Below are positions 27,799 to 36,819 of a DNA stretch of 64,000 nt, piece after piece. The stretch lies in NCBI RefSeq assembly GCF_005160265.1, contig NZ_CP039865.1:2008828-2072827 (forward strand), in the 5' to 3' direction. The notes under the pieces were generated by a model. It was not told where the DNA came from, ran no database searches, and saw nothing but the letters and a program-made list of their open reading frames with translations. Position numbers and translations under genes: made by a program. Source of the DNA: Phreatobacter aquaticus. Lineage in GTDB: Bacteria > Pseudomonadota > Alphaproteobacteria > Rhizobiales > Phreatobacteraceae. Numbering within the stretch: position 1 is the first letter of the stretch; each line of letters opens with the position of its first letter.

Positions 27799-28275
27799 AT
27801 GCTAAAGCAAATCAGCACCTCATTCCCGGCCGCGTCCCCGTCCCTGACCAGCGATGCCCGCGCGGCCGTCGCCACCTGTGCCGGCATCCATGCCCGCCTC
27901 GTTGCGCGGCGCCTCTCACGGCTCTTTGACCGTCATCTCGCCCCCTTCGGTCTCGGCATCGCGCAGTTCGGCCTGATGGCCGAGATCGCCAGCGCCGCCG
28001 ACGACACGATCGGCAGGTTGGCTGCCCGAACCGGCCTCGATGCCTCGACCCTGTCGCGCAACCTGCACGCCCTGGAGCGCCGGGGACTTGTCGAGATCGT
28101 CATCGCGGAGGCGGATCTGCGCCGCCGCGCCGTCTGGCTCACCGAGCAGGGCGCCCGCACGCTCGCCGCCGCCATGCCGGCGTGGAGAGAGGCGCAGGCC
28201 GAGGTTGCCGTTCTTGTCGATCCCTCCGATATCGGGCGCATCGCCGAAGCGACAGCCGTGCTGGACGCGGCCTGA
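27799..28275 (+). CDS. MarR family transcriptional regulator
   Basis: A 158-residue winged-helix regulator. The core spans LAPFGLGIAQFGLMAEIA, the recognition-helix region TGLDASTLSRNLHALERRGL and the wing VIAEADLRRRAVWLTEQG. MarR proteins are dimeric repressors released by phenolic or oxidising ligands. Transcribed divergently from a cysteine synthase-like gene, the most likely target. It has an extra 25-residue N terminus with a Cys (ATCAGIHARL), which might act in ligand or redox sensing. Confidence 0.88.
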   Translation: MLKQISTSFPAASPSLTSDARAAVATCAGIHARLVARRLSRLFDRHLAPFGLGIAQFGLMAEIASAADDTIGRLAARTGLDASTLSRNLHALERRGLVEIVIAEADLRRRAVWLTEQGARTLAAAMPAWREAQAEVAVLVDPSDIGRIAEATAVLDAA

Positions 28276-28339
28276 AGCCCCGCTGGATTTTCCGGCCATC
28301 CCCGTCTAAGGCCTGTCCTCCCGCCCGACCGACGAGCCC

Positions 28340-29299
28340 ATGGCCGACATCACCGCAATCGAGACCTATTCGTTCAGCCCGCCCGACCTTCGGGTCGCGG
28401 AGCGGCGGCCGGGCATTTCCGCCTTCGTGCGCACGCGCAACGGCGCGGATTTCATTGCGCCGACCATTCTCAGCCACGCGCCCTTCGTCGACGAGATCGT
28501 GGCGGTCTACAACCAGTGCACCGATGCGACGGAAGAGATCCTGGCGGGCCTGCAGGATCAGTTGGGTCCCGACAAGCTGAAGCTCTTCCACTACCAGCCG
28601 CGCGTTCACCCGCCAGGCTCGGCCGAGCATGCCGCCGAGCCGGGCAACTCGCCCCACAGCGTGGTCAATTATTCGAACTTCGCGCTGTCGCGCACCAGCC
28701 GCCAGATCGTGGTGAAGCTCGATGACGACCACATCGCCTACGAGCGGGGCCTCACCCCCATGGTCGAGGGCCTGCGCCGCGACGGTCTCGCGCCCGGCCG
28801 GATGAACTGTTTCTCGGGCCTCAATCTTGCGCGCGACGAGGATGGCGCGGTCGGCATCCATGCCGGCACGCCGTTTTCCGGCAATGGCGATATCGGCTTC
28901 TTCTCGATGACGCCCGACGCCTATTTCGTCCACGATCGCCGCTTCGAGGACTTCCGCAAATATCACTTCAAGAGGGTCTTTGCGGGCTTTGCCTACTGGC
29001 ACATGAAATATCTGAAGACCGGCCTCGGCTTCGCCAATTACGAGATCGAGACCGGCCGCAATCGCCGCTTCGCCCGCAAGGAGAAGGATTTCCACCGCCG
29101 CCGTGACGTGGTGACGGTAGCGGAAGTGGCGGCGAGCCAGAGCCGGCTGGCCGCGCGCGCCCGCAGCCTCACGCCGATCGACAAATGGGCTCTGTTCGGC
29201 AACCGCTCGCGGGCGATCATGGCCGGTGCGGTGACCGATGGCGATCTGGCCGAGATGGTCGCGGCCTATGGTCTGGGCGACGTGATCGCGGCCGCCTGA
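28340..29299 (+). CDS. Glycosyltransferase family 2-like protein
   Basis: A 319-residue protein with a GT-A fold. ISAFVRTRNGADFIAPTILS starts the nucleotide-sugar domain and KLDDDHIAYERG carries the DxD-type metal motif (D128-D130). There are no transmembrane segments, so it should act in the cytoplasm or at the membrane face. Acceptor and donor are unknown. The TPR gene 120 bases downstream runs the same way, but nothing ties the two functionally. Confidence 0.75.
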   Translation: MADITAIETYSFSPPDLRVAERRPGISAFVRTRNGADFIAPTILSHAPFVDEIVAVYNQCTDATEEILAGLQDQLGPDKLKLFHYQPRVHPPGSAEHAAEPGNSPHSVVNYSNFALSRTSRQIVVKLDDDHIAYERGLTPMVEGLRRDGLAPGRMNCFSGLNLARDEDGAVGIHAGTPFSGNGDIGFFSMTPDAYFVHDRRFEDFRKYHFKRVFAGFAYWHMKYLKTGLGFANYEIETGRNRRFARKEKDFHRRRDVVTVAEVAASQSRLAARARSLTPIDKWALFGNRSRAIMAGAVTDGDLAEMVAAYGLGDVIAAA

Positions 29300-29419
29300 G
29301 CCGGACCCGGGCCAGCAACAATCTTCTGTCTCACGCAGCCGTGACCGAACGGGCGTAACGCCAGGCCGCCGATCCGCGAAACCTGCTCATCTCCAGCGGA
29401 CGAGACGAGCACGCGGCCC

Positions 29420-30838
29420 ATGAACCAATCCCTGCCCACGACCTCTCTGCAGTTCGATGCCCTCGGCAATGCGATGACGCTGTCCAACAGCGCAGCCTTG
29501 TCCCCCTGGAACGAGACGATCGAGGCGATGCTCGGCCACAGCGCGGCGACGCCGGCCGAACTCGCCCGGACATTGGCCGCCGCGCCCGATTTCGCGCTCG
29601 GCCATGCCACCAAGGGCCTGATGCTCCTGATGATGGCGCGCGGCGAACTGATGGCGGATGCCCGCCAGTGCCTTGGCACCGCCAGGACCTGCCTCTGGAC
29701 GGCGCGCGTCACGGCCCGCGAGAGGGCCTATGTCGATGCCCTCGATGCCTGGCTGGACGGCCGGCCGCTTCACGCCGCCGACCATCTCGAACAGGCGCTG
29801 GCTCTTGCCCCGCGCGATGTGCTGGCGCTGAAATTCGTCCACCAGATCCGCTTCATGCTGGGCGACAATGCCGGCATGCTGGCGAGCCTGAGGCGTCACG
29901 CGCCGGGCTTTGCCCGCACTTTCGCCGAATCCTATGTGCTGGGCTGCCAGGCTTTTGCCGAGGAGGAGACCGGCGACTTCAAGGCCGCCGAAATGTCGGG
30001 CCGTCGGGCCCTGGCACTCAATCCGGCCGATGCCTGGGGGCGGCACGCGGTGGCCCATGTGCTGGAAATGACCGGCCGCGCCAGGGAAGGCGCTGACTGG
30101 CTCTCCGCCAATCGCCAGCACTGGGGCCATTGCAACAATTTCAGCTTCCACCTCTACTGGCATCTCGCGCTGTTTCTCATCGAGCAGGGCCGCATCGACG
30201 GCGTGCTCGACCTCTATGACCGCGAGATCCGCGCCAACCGCTCGGACGATTATCGCGATCTCGCCAATGGCGCCTCGCTGCTGGCGCGCCTCGAGATCGA
30301 GGGCGTCGATATCGGCCATCGCTGGGAGGAACTGGGCGAGATCGCCGCGCGCCGCGTCGACGACCGCCGGCTGGTCTTCGCCGATCTGCACTATGTCACC
30401 GCCCTTGCCGGTGCCGGTCTAGGCCGCGAGGCTGGTCTTCTGGTGCGCAACCTCAAGGTTGACGGGCTGAGGGGCACGGCCGCCGATGCCGGACTTGCCG
30501 GATCGGTCGGCGCAATCGCCGCCGAGGGCGTCGTCGCCTTCCGAGCCGGCGAATTCGAGGCGGCCGCCCGCGCGCTCTGGGCGGTCCGGCCGCGGCTGAT
30601 CGGGATTGGCGGCAGCCATGCCCAGCGCGACCTGTTCGAGCAGATGCTGATCGAGAGCCTGATGCGGTCCGGCGATCACGACCGGGCCGAGCGGCTGCTG
30701 ACCCAGCGGCTTGCCGCGCGCGGCGGCAACAATGCCTTTGCCGCCCGCCGGCTGAAGCGGATCGCCCAGGGACGGCGCGGGGCGATCAGGGTTGCTGCAT
30801 TGGCGCTTGGCGCCATGCCGATCGCCGCGGCGCATTGA
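29420..30838 (+). CDS. Tetratricopeptide repeat protein (TTC38-like)
   Basis: A 472-residue all-helical protein resembling TTC38. TPR-like helices are visible throughout, for example ADHLEQALALAPRDVLALKF and SGRRALALNPADAWGRHAVA, and the conserved HCNNFSFHLYWHLALF block is typical. The biochemical role of the family is unknown. It has no signal peptide. The start ATG at 29420 has only a weak ribosome site. Confidence 0.8.
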   Translation: MNQSLPTTSLQFDALGNAMTLSNSAALSPWNETIEAMLGHSAATPAELARTLAAAPDFALGHATKGLMLLMMARGELMADARQCLGTARTCLWTARVTARERAYVDALDAWLDGRPLHAADHLEQALALAPRDVLALKFVHQIRFMLGDNAGMLASLRRHAPGFARTFAESYVLGCQAFAEEETGDFKAAEMSGRRALALNPADAWGRHAVAHVLEMTGRAREGADWLSANRQHWGHCNNFSFHLYWHLALFLIEQGRIDGVLDLYDREIRANRSDDYRDLANGASLLARLEIEGVDIGHRWEELGEIAARRVDDRRLVFADLHYVTALAGAGLGREAGLLVRNLKVDGLRGTAADAGLAGSVGAIAAEGVVAFRAGEFEAAARALWAVRPRLIGIGGSHAQRDLFEQMLIESLMRSGDHDRAERLLTQRLAARGGNNAFAARRLKRIAQGRRGAIRVAALALGAMPIAAAH

Positions 30839-30858
30839 TCATTCGGAGACGTGCAGAC

Positions 30859-32454
30859 ATGACCACCGGCGCAGATCTCATGGCCCGGCGTTTCGCCGCT
30901 GCCGGCATCCGCTACGCCTTCGGCATTCCCGGCGGCGAGGTTCTGGCGCTGGTCGATGCGCTGGAGCGCGCCGGCATCCGCTTCATCCTGACCAAGCATG
31001 AGAATGCCGCGGGCTTCATGGCGGAAGCCGTCTGGCACGCCACCGGCGCGCCGGGCCTGTTTCTCGCAACGCTCGGCCCCGGCGTCGCCAATGCCGCCAA
31101 TGTGGTGGCCAATGCGCTGCAGGATCGCGTGCCGCTGATCTTCGTCACCGGCTGTGTCGACCAGGCGCTGGCCGAGACCTTCACCCATCAGGTCTTCGAT
31201 CATCAGGCGCTGCTCAGGCCCATCGTCAAAGCGACGTTCCGCGCCGCCTCCGGCACCGAGGACCTCGTCGCCGACAAGGCCCTGACCATTGCCCTGTCGC
31301 GCCGTCCGGGGCCGGTCCATATCGACCTGCCGATTGGGGTTGCCGAGGCTGAGGTAGCCGAGCGGCCGGTCATCGTCTCGTCCTTACCGGTGCCATCGGT
31401 GCCGGCTTCGCTCGACCAGGCGAGCGCCATGATCGCGAAGGCCGCGCGGCCGTTGGTCATTGCCGGGCTCGACCTGGTGGCGGAAGGGTCCGGCGCGGCG
31501 CTCGACGCCTTCCTCACCGCCACCGGCGCGCCGCTGATCACCACCTACAAGGCCAAGGGTCTGGTCAGCGAGACCGATCCCCGCGTCATCGGCGCGGCGG
31601 GCCTGTCGCCCAAGGCCGACCGCATCGTCATGCCGCTGATCGCGGACGCCGATCTGATCATCCTCGCCGGCTATGACCCGATCGAGATGCGCGTCGGCTG
31701 GCGCCATCCTTGGGGGCCCGACAAGCCGGTGATCGATCTGGTTGCGGAGGCCATGCCGCATGGCATGCATTCGGGCACTGTCACCCATGAGGGCGATGTC
31801 GGCCTGATGCTGGAGCGGCTTGCCGCCACGGTGACGCCGAAACCGGTCTGGTCCGGCGGCGAGCCGGCGCGTGCGCGTGATGCGCTCGCCCGTGCCTTCG
31901 CGGCGCCGGGGCCGTGGGGGCCGCACAATGTCTTCGAGACGGTGCGCGCCATCGCACCCGCCGAAACTGTCGCCTCGGTCGATTCCGGTGCCCACCGCAT
32001 TCTGCTCAGCCAGATGTGGACTGCGTCCCTGCCGCACACGCTGATCCAGTCGACCGGGCTCTGCACCATGGGCTGCGCGCTGCCGCTCGCCGCAGGCCAC
32101 GCGCTGGTAACGGGGCGTCCGACGCTCTGCTTCGTCGGCGATGCGGGCCTCGAAATGGTGCTCGGCGAATTGGCGACCGTGCGCGATCTCAAACTGCCGG
32201 TCGTGGTCGTCGTGCTGGTCGATGCCCAACTCGGCCTGATCGAGTTGAAGCAGCGCCAGCAGCAATTGGCGACAGCCGGCGTCGATTTCGGCCAGACCGA
32301 TTTCGCCACCGTGGCGAAGGCGCTCGGTGGCCATGGCGTTTCGGTGGCCGACAAGGCGGCACTGGAGCAAGCGACGCGCGACGCTTTCGCGCGGCCGGGG
32401 TTCACTGTCATTGCCGCTGAGATCGGCCAGCGTGCCTATGACGGCGCATTCTGA
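30859..32454 (+). CDS. Thiamine-diphosphate-binding protein, acetolactate synthase-like
   Basis: A 531-residue ThDP enzyme with the three-domain order of the acetolactate synthase/benzoylformate decarboxylase family. The cofactor-activating Glu is in LTKHENAAGFMAEA. The C-terminal ThDP motif is divergent: GDAGLEMVLGELATV is followed by LVDAQLG, where GDG...NN is usual. Pyruvate may therefore not be the substrate. ATG at 30859 has GGAG ten bases before; the TPR gene ends 20 bases upstream, so cotranscription is likely. There is no adjacent regulatory ilvN subunit. Confidence 0.85.
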   Translation: MTTGADLMARRFAAAGIRYAFGIPGGEVLALVDALERAGIRFILTKHENAAGFMAEAVWHATGAPGLFLATLGPGVANAANVVANALQDRVPLIFVTGCVDQALAETFTHQVFDHQALLRPIVKATFRAASGTEDLVADKALTIALSRRPGPVHIDLPIGVAEAEVAERPVIVSSLPVPSVPASLDQASAMIAKAARPLVIAGLDLVAEGSGAALDAFLTATGAPLITTYKAKGLVSETDPRVIGAAGLSPKADRIVMPLIADADLIILAGYDPIEMRVGWRHPWGPDKPVIDLVAEAMPHGMHSGTVTHEGDVGLMLERLAATVTPKPVWSGGEPARARDALARAFAAPGPWGPHNVFETVRAIAPAETVASVDSGAHRILLSQMWTASLPHTLIQSTGLCTMGCALPLAAGHALVTGRPTLCFVGDAGLEMVLGELATVRDLKLPVVVVVLVDAQLGLIELKQRQQQLATAGVDFGQTDFATVAKALGGHGVSVADKAALEQATRDAFARPGFTVIAAEIGQRAYDGAF

Positions 32455-32515
32455 GGTGAGGGCGCTGACCCTCTGCGCCATGCCGACCACCGCCGCGCAG
32501 TGAGCGGGACCGATC

Positions 32516-32965
32516 TCACTCGCCTGCGGCCTTGTCGAGGGCCTCGCGCAGCCTGACCAGTTCCTGCCGCAGCCTCACCGCTTCCTCCCAGGGCCGGTCG
32601 ACCGCGCAGCCGATGGCGATCGGAACCGCCTTGGCGGCATCGCGCAGGCTGCGCCCCGCGTCAGTGAGCCCGATGCGCACCGAGCGCTCGTCGGCGACGT
32701 CGCGCCGGCGGGTCACCAGGCCGCGCGCTTCCAGCCGCTTCAGAAGCGGCGTCAGCGTGCCGGAATCGAGCGTCAGCTTCTCGCCGATCGCCTTCACCGA
32801 CTGGTCGTCGCGGTCCCACAGGACCAGCATGACCAGATATTGCGGATAGGTGAGCCCCAGCCTGTCGAGCAGCGGCTTGTAGACGCGGTTGAACGCATGC
32901 GCCGCCGAATAGACGGCGAAACACAGCTGATCATCGAGGCCGAGATGGTCGGGCGGGTTGGGCAT
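32516..32965 (-). CDS. ohrR: Organic hydroperoxide-sensing regulator OhrR (MarR family)
   Basis: A 149-residue MarR-family repressor. The N-terminal DDQLCFAVYSAAHAFNRVYK places a Cys at residue 15, the position of the peroxide-sensing Cys15 in Bacillus OhrR. The recognition helix is in DSGTLTPLLKRLEARGLV and the wing in RRRDVADERSVRI. Oxidation of the Cys by organic hydroperoxide releases the ohr promoter. It is transcribed divergently from ohr with two TTGCGCxCAA palindromes between. The start at 32965 gives the family-length protein; the longer frame to 33001 is unlikely. Confidence 0.93.
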   Translation of the reverse strand: MPNPPDHLGLDDQLCFAVYSAAHAFNRVYKPLLDRLGLTYPQYLVMLVLWDRDDQSVKAIGEKLTLDSGTLTPLLKRLEARGLVTRRRDVADERSVRIGLTDAGRSLRDAAKAVPIAIGCAVDRPWEEAVRLRQELVRLREALDKAAGE

Positions 32966-33010
32966 GCGGCGGCTCCGGATTCCAGCGGAAAGCCAAGGCA
33001 CGGATATCCA

Positions 33011-33080
33011 TTGCGCGCAATCAGATTGCGCGTTGATCCAATCACATGTTTATGATTTTGCAAAATTAGATTGCGCACAA
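33011..33080. promoter_or_regulatory. Probable OhrR operators in the ohrR-ohr divergent region
   Basis: TTGCGCGCAA at 33011-33020 is a perfect palindrome and TTGCGCACAA at 33071-33080 a near-perfect one; a further half-site ATTGCGCG lies at 33025-33032. The sites flank the AT-rich stretch that should hold both promoters. Confidence 0.6.
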
Positions 33081-33130
33081 TACAAAAGGGCATTCCAACA
33101 CGGCATCGAGCCGCACACAGGAGACGCGTG

Positions 33131-33556
33131 ATGACCAAGGTTCTCTACACCACAGAAGCGACAGCCACCGGTGGCCGCGATGGCATCGCCTCCACCGCCG
33201 AGGGCAATCTGACGGTCAAGCTGAACACGCCGAAGGAACTGGGCGGCCCCGGCGGCGACGGCACCAATCCCGAGCAGCTGTTCGCGGCCGGCTATTCCGC
33301 CTGCTTCCTCGGCGCGCTGAAATTCGTCGCCGGCAAGGCCAAGGTGGCGCTCTCGCCCGAGACCACGGTCACCGCGACCGTCGGCATCGGCCCGCGCGAT
33401 GACGGCCAGGGCTTCGGCCTCGACGTGGCGCTGTCGGTGGCCATTCCCGGCGTCGACAAGGCAGTTGCCGAGGATCTCGTCGCCAAGGCCCACGTGGTCT
33501 GCCCCTATTCGGAAGCGACCCGCAAGAACCTCGACGTCCGCCTGTCGGTGGCGTGA
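33131..33556 (+). CDS. ohr: Organic hydroperoxide resistance protein Ohr
   Basis: A 141-residue OsmC/Ohr-fold peroxidase that reduces organic hydroperoxides. Both catalytic cysteines are present: C58 in [10 protein letters not shown] and C124 in [14 protein letters not shown]16 and E48, which position the peroxidatic Cys, are also in place. The start at 33131 gives the family N terminus [15 protein letters not shown]. It is divergent from ohrR, whose protein likely represses it until hydroperoxide is sensed. Confidence 0.96.
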   Translation: MTKVLYTTEATATGGRDGIASTAEGNLTVKLNTPKELGGPGGDGTNPEQLFAAGYSACFLGALKFVAGKAKVALSPETTVTATVGIGPRDDGQGFGLDVALSVAIPGVDKAVAEDLVAKAHVVCPYSEATRKNLDVRLSVA

Positions 33557-33613
33557 GGCAGGGGGCAGGTAACGCCCAGTCTTGTTCGCCAAAGCTCCGG
33601 AAGCGGAATGGTA

Positions 33614-33656
33614 TCCCCTCCCCCCACGCAGTGGCGGGGAGGGTTAGGGTGGGGGG
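33614..33656. repeat. GC-rich palindromic repeat, family A
   Basis: CCCCTCCCCCCAC and GTGGCGGGGAGGG-type arms with the GGTTAGGGTGGGGGG tail. It lies just past the ohr stop codon and could act as a terminator. It is inverted relative to the next copy at 33679. Confidence 0.7.
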
Positions 33657-33678
33657 CAGGTCCGGCTAAAGCGCGCTG

Positions 33679-33726
33679 GTCCCCCCACCCCCAAGCCCCT
33701 CCCCGCCGCAAGCGGGGGGAGGGGAG
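33679..33726. repeat. GC-rich palindromic repeat, family A
   Basis: GTCCCCCCACCCCCAAGCCC, then CCTCCCC, a GCCGCAAGCG centre and a GGGGGAGGGG arm. Together with the copy at 33614 it forms a large inverted pair between ohr and the convergent acetyltransferase gene. Confidence 0.7.
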
Positions 33727-33788
33727 TTCCACCCCGCATTCCGCGTAGGTGGTCCCCTGGGTTCGGCCAAAAGGCAGCTTCGCGCCCC

Positions 33789-34259
33789 TTACCCCAGCCG
33801 CTTCCGGTAGAAGAACTCCCAGGTCGCGCTGACATCGGCGAGATAGCGCACCACCGGTTGCCGCTCGAAGCCGAGCTTTTCGTAGAAGGCATGGCCGCGG
33901 GCAAAGCGGGTGTCGGTCCAGAGCACCATCTCGCGGGCGCCGCGGTCGCGCATCAAGCTCTCGCCCAAGGCGTAGAGCTGGTGAGACAGGCCGGTGCCGC
34001 GCGTCTCGCCGGACGCATAGACCTTGAACAATTCGCCCGACCCCGGCTGAACGAGGGCCGCCGCCAGCGAGCCGACCACCCGGCCATCCCTTTCGGCAAC
34101 GAACAGGCGCCCACCCTTGGCGGCGTAATGGCTGGCCGGAGCCGCCAGTTCGGGAAACTCGTCATCGACGAACAGGCAGTTGTCGTACTCGGCGAAAATG
34201 GGCGCGATGAGCGCGCGCAGGGCTGCCCCGTCGCTATCTGTAGCCTCTCGGATCTTCAT
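33789..34259 (-). CDS. GNAT family N-acetyltransferase
   Basis: A 156-residue GNAT acetyltransferase. The acetyl-CoA-binding motif A is seen as [20 protein letters not shown], where the R/Q-x-x-G-x-G/A pattern is RGTGLS. The C-terminal beta-bulge region is [16 protein letters not shown]. The acetyl acceptor is unknown. Its ATG overlaps the aat stop (ATGA), so it is translated from the aat message. Confidence 0.88.
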   Translation of the reverse strand: MKIREATDSDGAALRALIAPIFAEYDNCLFVDDEFPELAAPASHYAAKGGRLFVAERDGRVVGSLAAALVQPGSGELFKVYASGETRGTGLSHQLYALGESLMRDRGAREMVLWTDTRFARGHAFYEKLGFERQPVVRYLADVSATWEFFYRKRLG

Positions 34260-34933
34260 GCTGGGAGGCTGCTTCTGCTGGCGATGAGGGCGAGCGCCTC
34301 GCGCGGATCGAGCGGCTCCGGCACCCAGCGCGCGCCGCCCGAGACCGCTCGCTCGAGCATGGTCTGGTAGCTCTTGCGCGGCACTTCCACGGCACCCAGC
34401 GTCTTCAGGTGCTCGGTGACGAACTGGGTGTCGAGCAGCGTGAAGCCGCCGGCGAGCATCCGGGCCACCAGATGGACCAGCGCCACCTTGGAGGCGTCAC
34501 TCTCGCGGTGGAACATGCTCTCGCCGAAAAAGGCCGCGCCGAGCCTGACGCCATAGAGCCCGCCGACCAGCCGGTCCTCGCGATAGACCTCGACGCTGTG
34601 GCAATGGCCGATGGCGAACAGCTGGCCATAGAGGTCGCGAATGCGGCCGTTGATCCAGGTCGAATCCCGCCCTTCAGCTGGAGCGGCGCAGGCGTCGATG
34701 ACGGCCGGAAAATCATGGTCCATGCGGATGGTGAAGCGGCCGGACTTCACGGTGCGCGCCAGCCTGGAGGATACGATCAGCCCGTCTAGCGGAATGATGC
34801 CGCGCCGCTGCGGCTCCACCCAGTAGAGGCCGGGATCATCGGCGCTCTCCGACATCGGAAAGATGCCGCAGGCATAGGCGCGCAGCAGCACCTCCGGCGT
34901 GATCGCATTCTCGCTGTCGCTGTGGCGTGTCAT
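34256..34933 (-). CDS. aat: Leucyl/phenylalanyl-tRNA--protein transferase
   Basis: A 225-residue Aat, which adds Leu or Phe to proteins with N-terminal Arg or Lys and marks them for ClpAP (the N-degron pathway). [14 protein letters not shown] at the N terminus, [40 protein letters not shown] and [20 protein letters not shown] are the conserved family blocks. It heads a two-gene unit with the GNAT gene. The start gives the normal family length. Confidence 0.96.
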   Translation of the reverse strand: MTRHSDSENAITPEVLLRAYACGIFPMSESADDPGLYWVEPQRRGIIPLDGLIVSSRLARTVKSGRFTIRMDHDFPAVIDACAAPAEGRDSTWINGRIRDLYGQLFAIGHCHSVEVYREDRLVGGLYGVRLGAAFFGESMFHRESDASKVALVHLVARMLAGGFTLLDTQFVTEHLKTLGAVEVPRKSYQTMLERAVSGGARWVPEPLDPREALALIASRSSLPA

Positions 34934-35012
34934 GGGGAGAGAATAGGGTGTGTGCTGCGGGCGGGCCAGAGGGGCTTCGCGACCAAGACAGGTTTGTGCG
35001 CTGGCGGCGCCG

Positions 35013-35054
35013 GCCCCTCACCCTCGCCCTCTCCCCGCAGGCGGGGAGAGGGGA
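35013..35054. repeat. GC-rich palindromic repeat, family A
   Basis: CCCCTCACCCTCGCCCTC leads to CTCCCCGCAGGCGGGGAG, whose arms pair. It sits upstream of aat, facing the copy at 35132. Confidence 0.7.
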
Positions 35055-35131
35055 TTGGAGTGCGCCGGCTCACCTTGCTGGTCCATGCTCACATCTCGTG
35101 AACGAACGATCTTGAAGCCGGGCGGAGGCGT

Positions 35132-35173
35132 TCCCTCTCCCCGCCTGCGGGGAGAGGGGTAGGGTGAGGGGCC
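35132..35173. repeat. GC-rich palindromic repeat, family A
   Basis: CCCTCTCCCCGCCTGCGG and GGAGAGGGG arms with the TAGGGTGAGGGGCC tail. It is inverted relative to the 35013 copy and lies just beyond the acetyltransferase stop codon at 35200. Confidence 0.7.
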
Positions 35174-35199
35174 AATGGCGGCAAACCCGCATTCCCGCG

Positions 35200-35610
35200 T
35201 CAGAACACCCGGTTGAACGTGATCTCGTTCGTGTCGGTGCGATCGATCTCGGTCCAGCCGTTCTCGCGGTAGAACCGCTCGGCCCGCGTTCCGATCCCGG
35301 TATTCAGCCAGGCCCGCCGGTGCCCCGCATCCCGCAATGCCTTGCAGGCCCGGGCCAGCAGCGCCTGCCCGGCGCCCCGGCCCTCGAAGGCCTTGTCGAC
35401 GAACAGCGCGAAGATCGATCCGTCGCGCGGATCGGCCGACGAGAAGCCAGCGATCACGCCATCGATCTCGAACACCCAGAAGCCGTCGCGGTCGATCAGA
35501 TATTCGACCGCGTCGACGATCTTGGCCGGGTTCGACAGCACGTTCTCCGTCACCGCCATGCGGATCTCGGTGATCCGCGGCAGATCCGAGCGGGTCGCCG
35601 TGCGGATCAT
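35200..35610 (-). CDS. GNAT family N-acetyltransferase
   Basis: A 136-residue GNAT enzyme. The acetyl-CoA motif is LFVDKAFEGRGAGQALLARA (Q/R-x-x-G-x-G/A as GRGAGQ), with the downstream RAERFYRENGWTEIDRT block typical of small-molecule acetyltransferases. Its ATG overlaps the stop of the upstream Bug-type gene (ATGA), indicating translational coupling. The acceptor is not known. Confidence 0.87.
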   Translation of the reverse strand: MIRTATRSDLPRITEIRMAVTENVLSNPAKIVDAVEYLIDRDGFWVFEIDGVIAGFSSADPRDGSIFALFVDKAFEGRGAGQALLARACKALRDAGHRRAWLNTGIGTRAERFYRENGWTEIDRTDTNEITFNRVF

Positions 35611-36593
35611 TGCTTCTCGATGCCGGCGACGGTGGCCGCTTCCTGCCACTTCACCGCCTCGGTGCGCACGCGGGCGGCCAGTTCCTCGGGGCTGGAGGGC
35701 GCGATCTGCATGCCAAGCGCTGCCTGCAGCGAGTTCTGCACCTCGGGCGTGGCGGCGGCGGCGCGCACGGCGGCGTTGAGCTTGGTGACGACATCGGCCG
35801 GCACATTGGCCGGGGTGAACATGCCGAACCAGGCGATCAGCTCGTAGCCCTTCACATTGGCGGCCTCATCCACCGTCGGCAGGTCGGGCACCTGCGGCGA
35901 GCGGGTGGAGGAGGTCACCGCCAGCGGGCGGATCGTGTTGCCGCGCACCTGCGGCAGCATCACGCCGAGATCGGCGGTGAACAGCGTCACGCGGCCGGCG
36001 ATCAGGTCCTGCATGGCGGTCGGGCCCTGGCGATAGGCGACATGGGTCATCTTCATGCCGGTCATCGACAGGAGCATCTCAGTCGAAACGCGCTGCGACG
36101 CCGAGGCCGACGCGAAGGTGAGGTCGGTGCGGCCGCGCGCATAGGCGATCAGCTCGGCAAGCGTCTTCACCGGCAGGTCGTTCGGCACGGCGACGATCAG
36201 CGGCACCGAGCACAGGAACGAGATCGGCTGGAAGTCCTTGTGCATGTCGAACGGCACGTTGTTGAACAGCGCCGGTGCCGCGGCATTGGTCGAATTGGTG
36301 CCGATCAGGATCGTGTAGCCGTCGGCATCGGCCTTGGCGACGGCATTGGCGCCGATCATGCCGTTGGCGCCGGGGCGGTTCTCGATGACGATCGACTGGC
36401 CGAGGGTCGCGGTCATCCGGTCGGCGAAGGCGCGCGCGACGATGTCGGTGGCGCTGCCGGCGGCAAAGGGCACGATCGCGCGGATCGCGCGGTTCGGATA
36501 GGGCTGGGCTGCGGCCTCGCGGCCAGCTGCGACAAGGCCGATGGCGGCAAACGCGATGGCGCAAACCAGAGCCTTGATTGTGAAACGGCGCAT
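35607..36593 (-). CDS. Tripartite tricarboxylate transporter substrate-binding protein (Bug/TctC family)
   Basis: A 328-residue periplasmic binding protein. The start at 36593 has AAGGAG seven bases upstream and gives a 28-residue signal peptide (MRRFTIKALVCAIAFAAIGL and on, cleavage after AAA). The mature N terminus YPNRAIRAIVPFAAGSATD and ENRPGANGMIGANAVAKADA are family hallmarks for ligand carboxylate binding. The membrane components TctA/TctB are absent nearby, common for the many orphan Bug genes. The ligand is unknown. Confidence 0.93.
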   Translation of the reverse strand: MRRFTIKALVCAIAFAAIGLVAAGREAAAQPYPNRAIRAIVPFAAGSATDIVARAFADRMTATLGQSIVIENRPGANGMIGANAVAKADADGYTILIGTNSTNAAAPALFNNVPFDMHKDFQPISFLCSVPLIVAVPNDLPVKTLAELIAYARGRTDLTFASASASQRVSTEMLLSMTGMKMTHVAYRQGPTAMQDLIAGRVTLFTADLGVMLPQVRGNTIRPLAVTSSTRSPQVPDLPTVDEAANVKGYELIAWFGMFTPANVPADVVTKLNAAVRAAAATPEVQNSLQAALGMQIAPSSPEELAARVRTEAVKWQEAATVAGIEKQ

Positions 36594-36819
36594 CGAACTC
36601 TCCTTGGGACTCTGTCTGTCCGGGCGTCGTTCGCGCCCGTTGCTTGAAGCCTGAATGTCTAGTGGGTTTGGCCTTGAAGGCAAGCGTGGCCGTAAACGTG
36701 ATCGCAGCGCAACACGGCCGCTCCATCGTGGGGCCTGCGGGACCATGCGCTCTTGCTTCTGCCGGCGGCTCGCCTAAACCTCCCGCCCGCGATCACTTTT
36801 GCCCAAAGCCGGAGCCCCC

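Noticed and set aside
28340-30838. Glycosyltransferase and TPR gene as an O-GlcNAc-type protein glycosylation pair
   Set aside because: The GT lacks features of OGT, the TPR protein is TTC38-like, and a 120-base gap separates them; adjacency alone is not enough.
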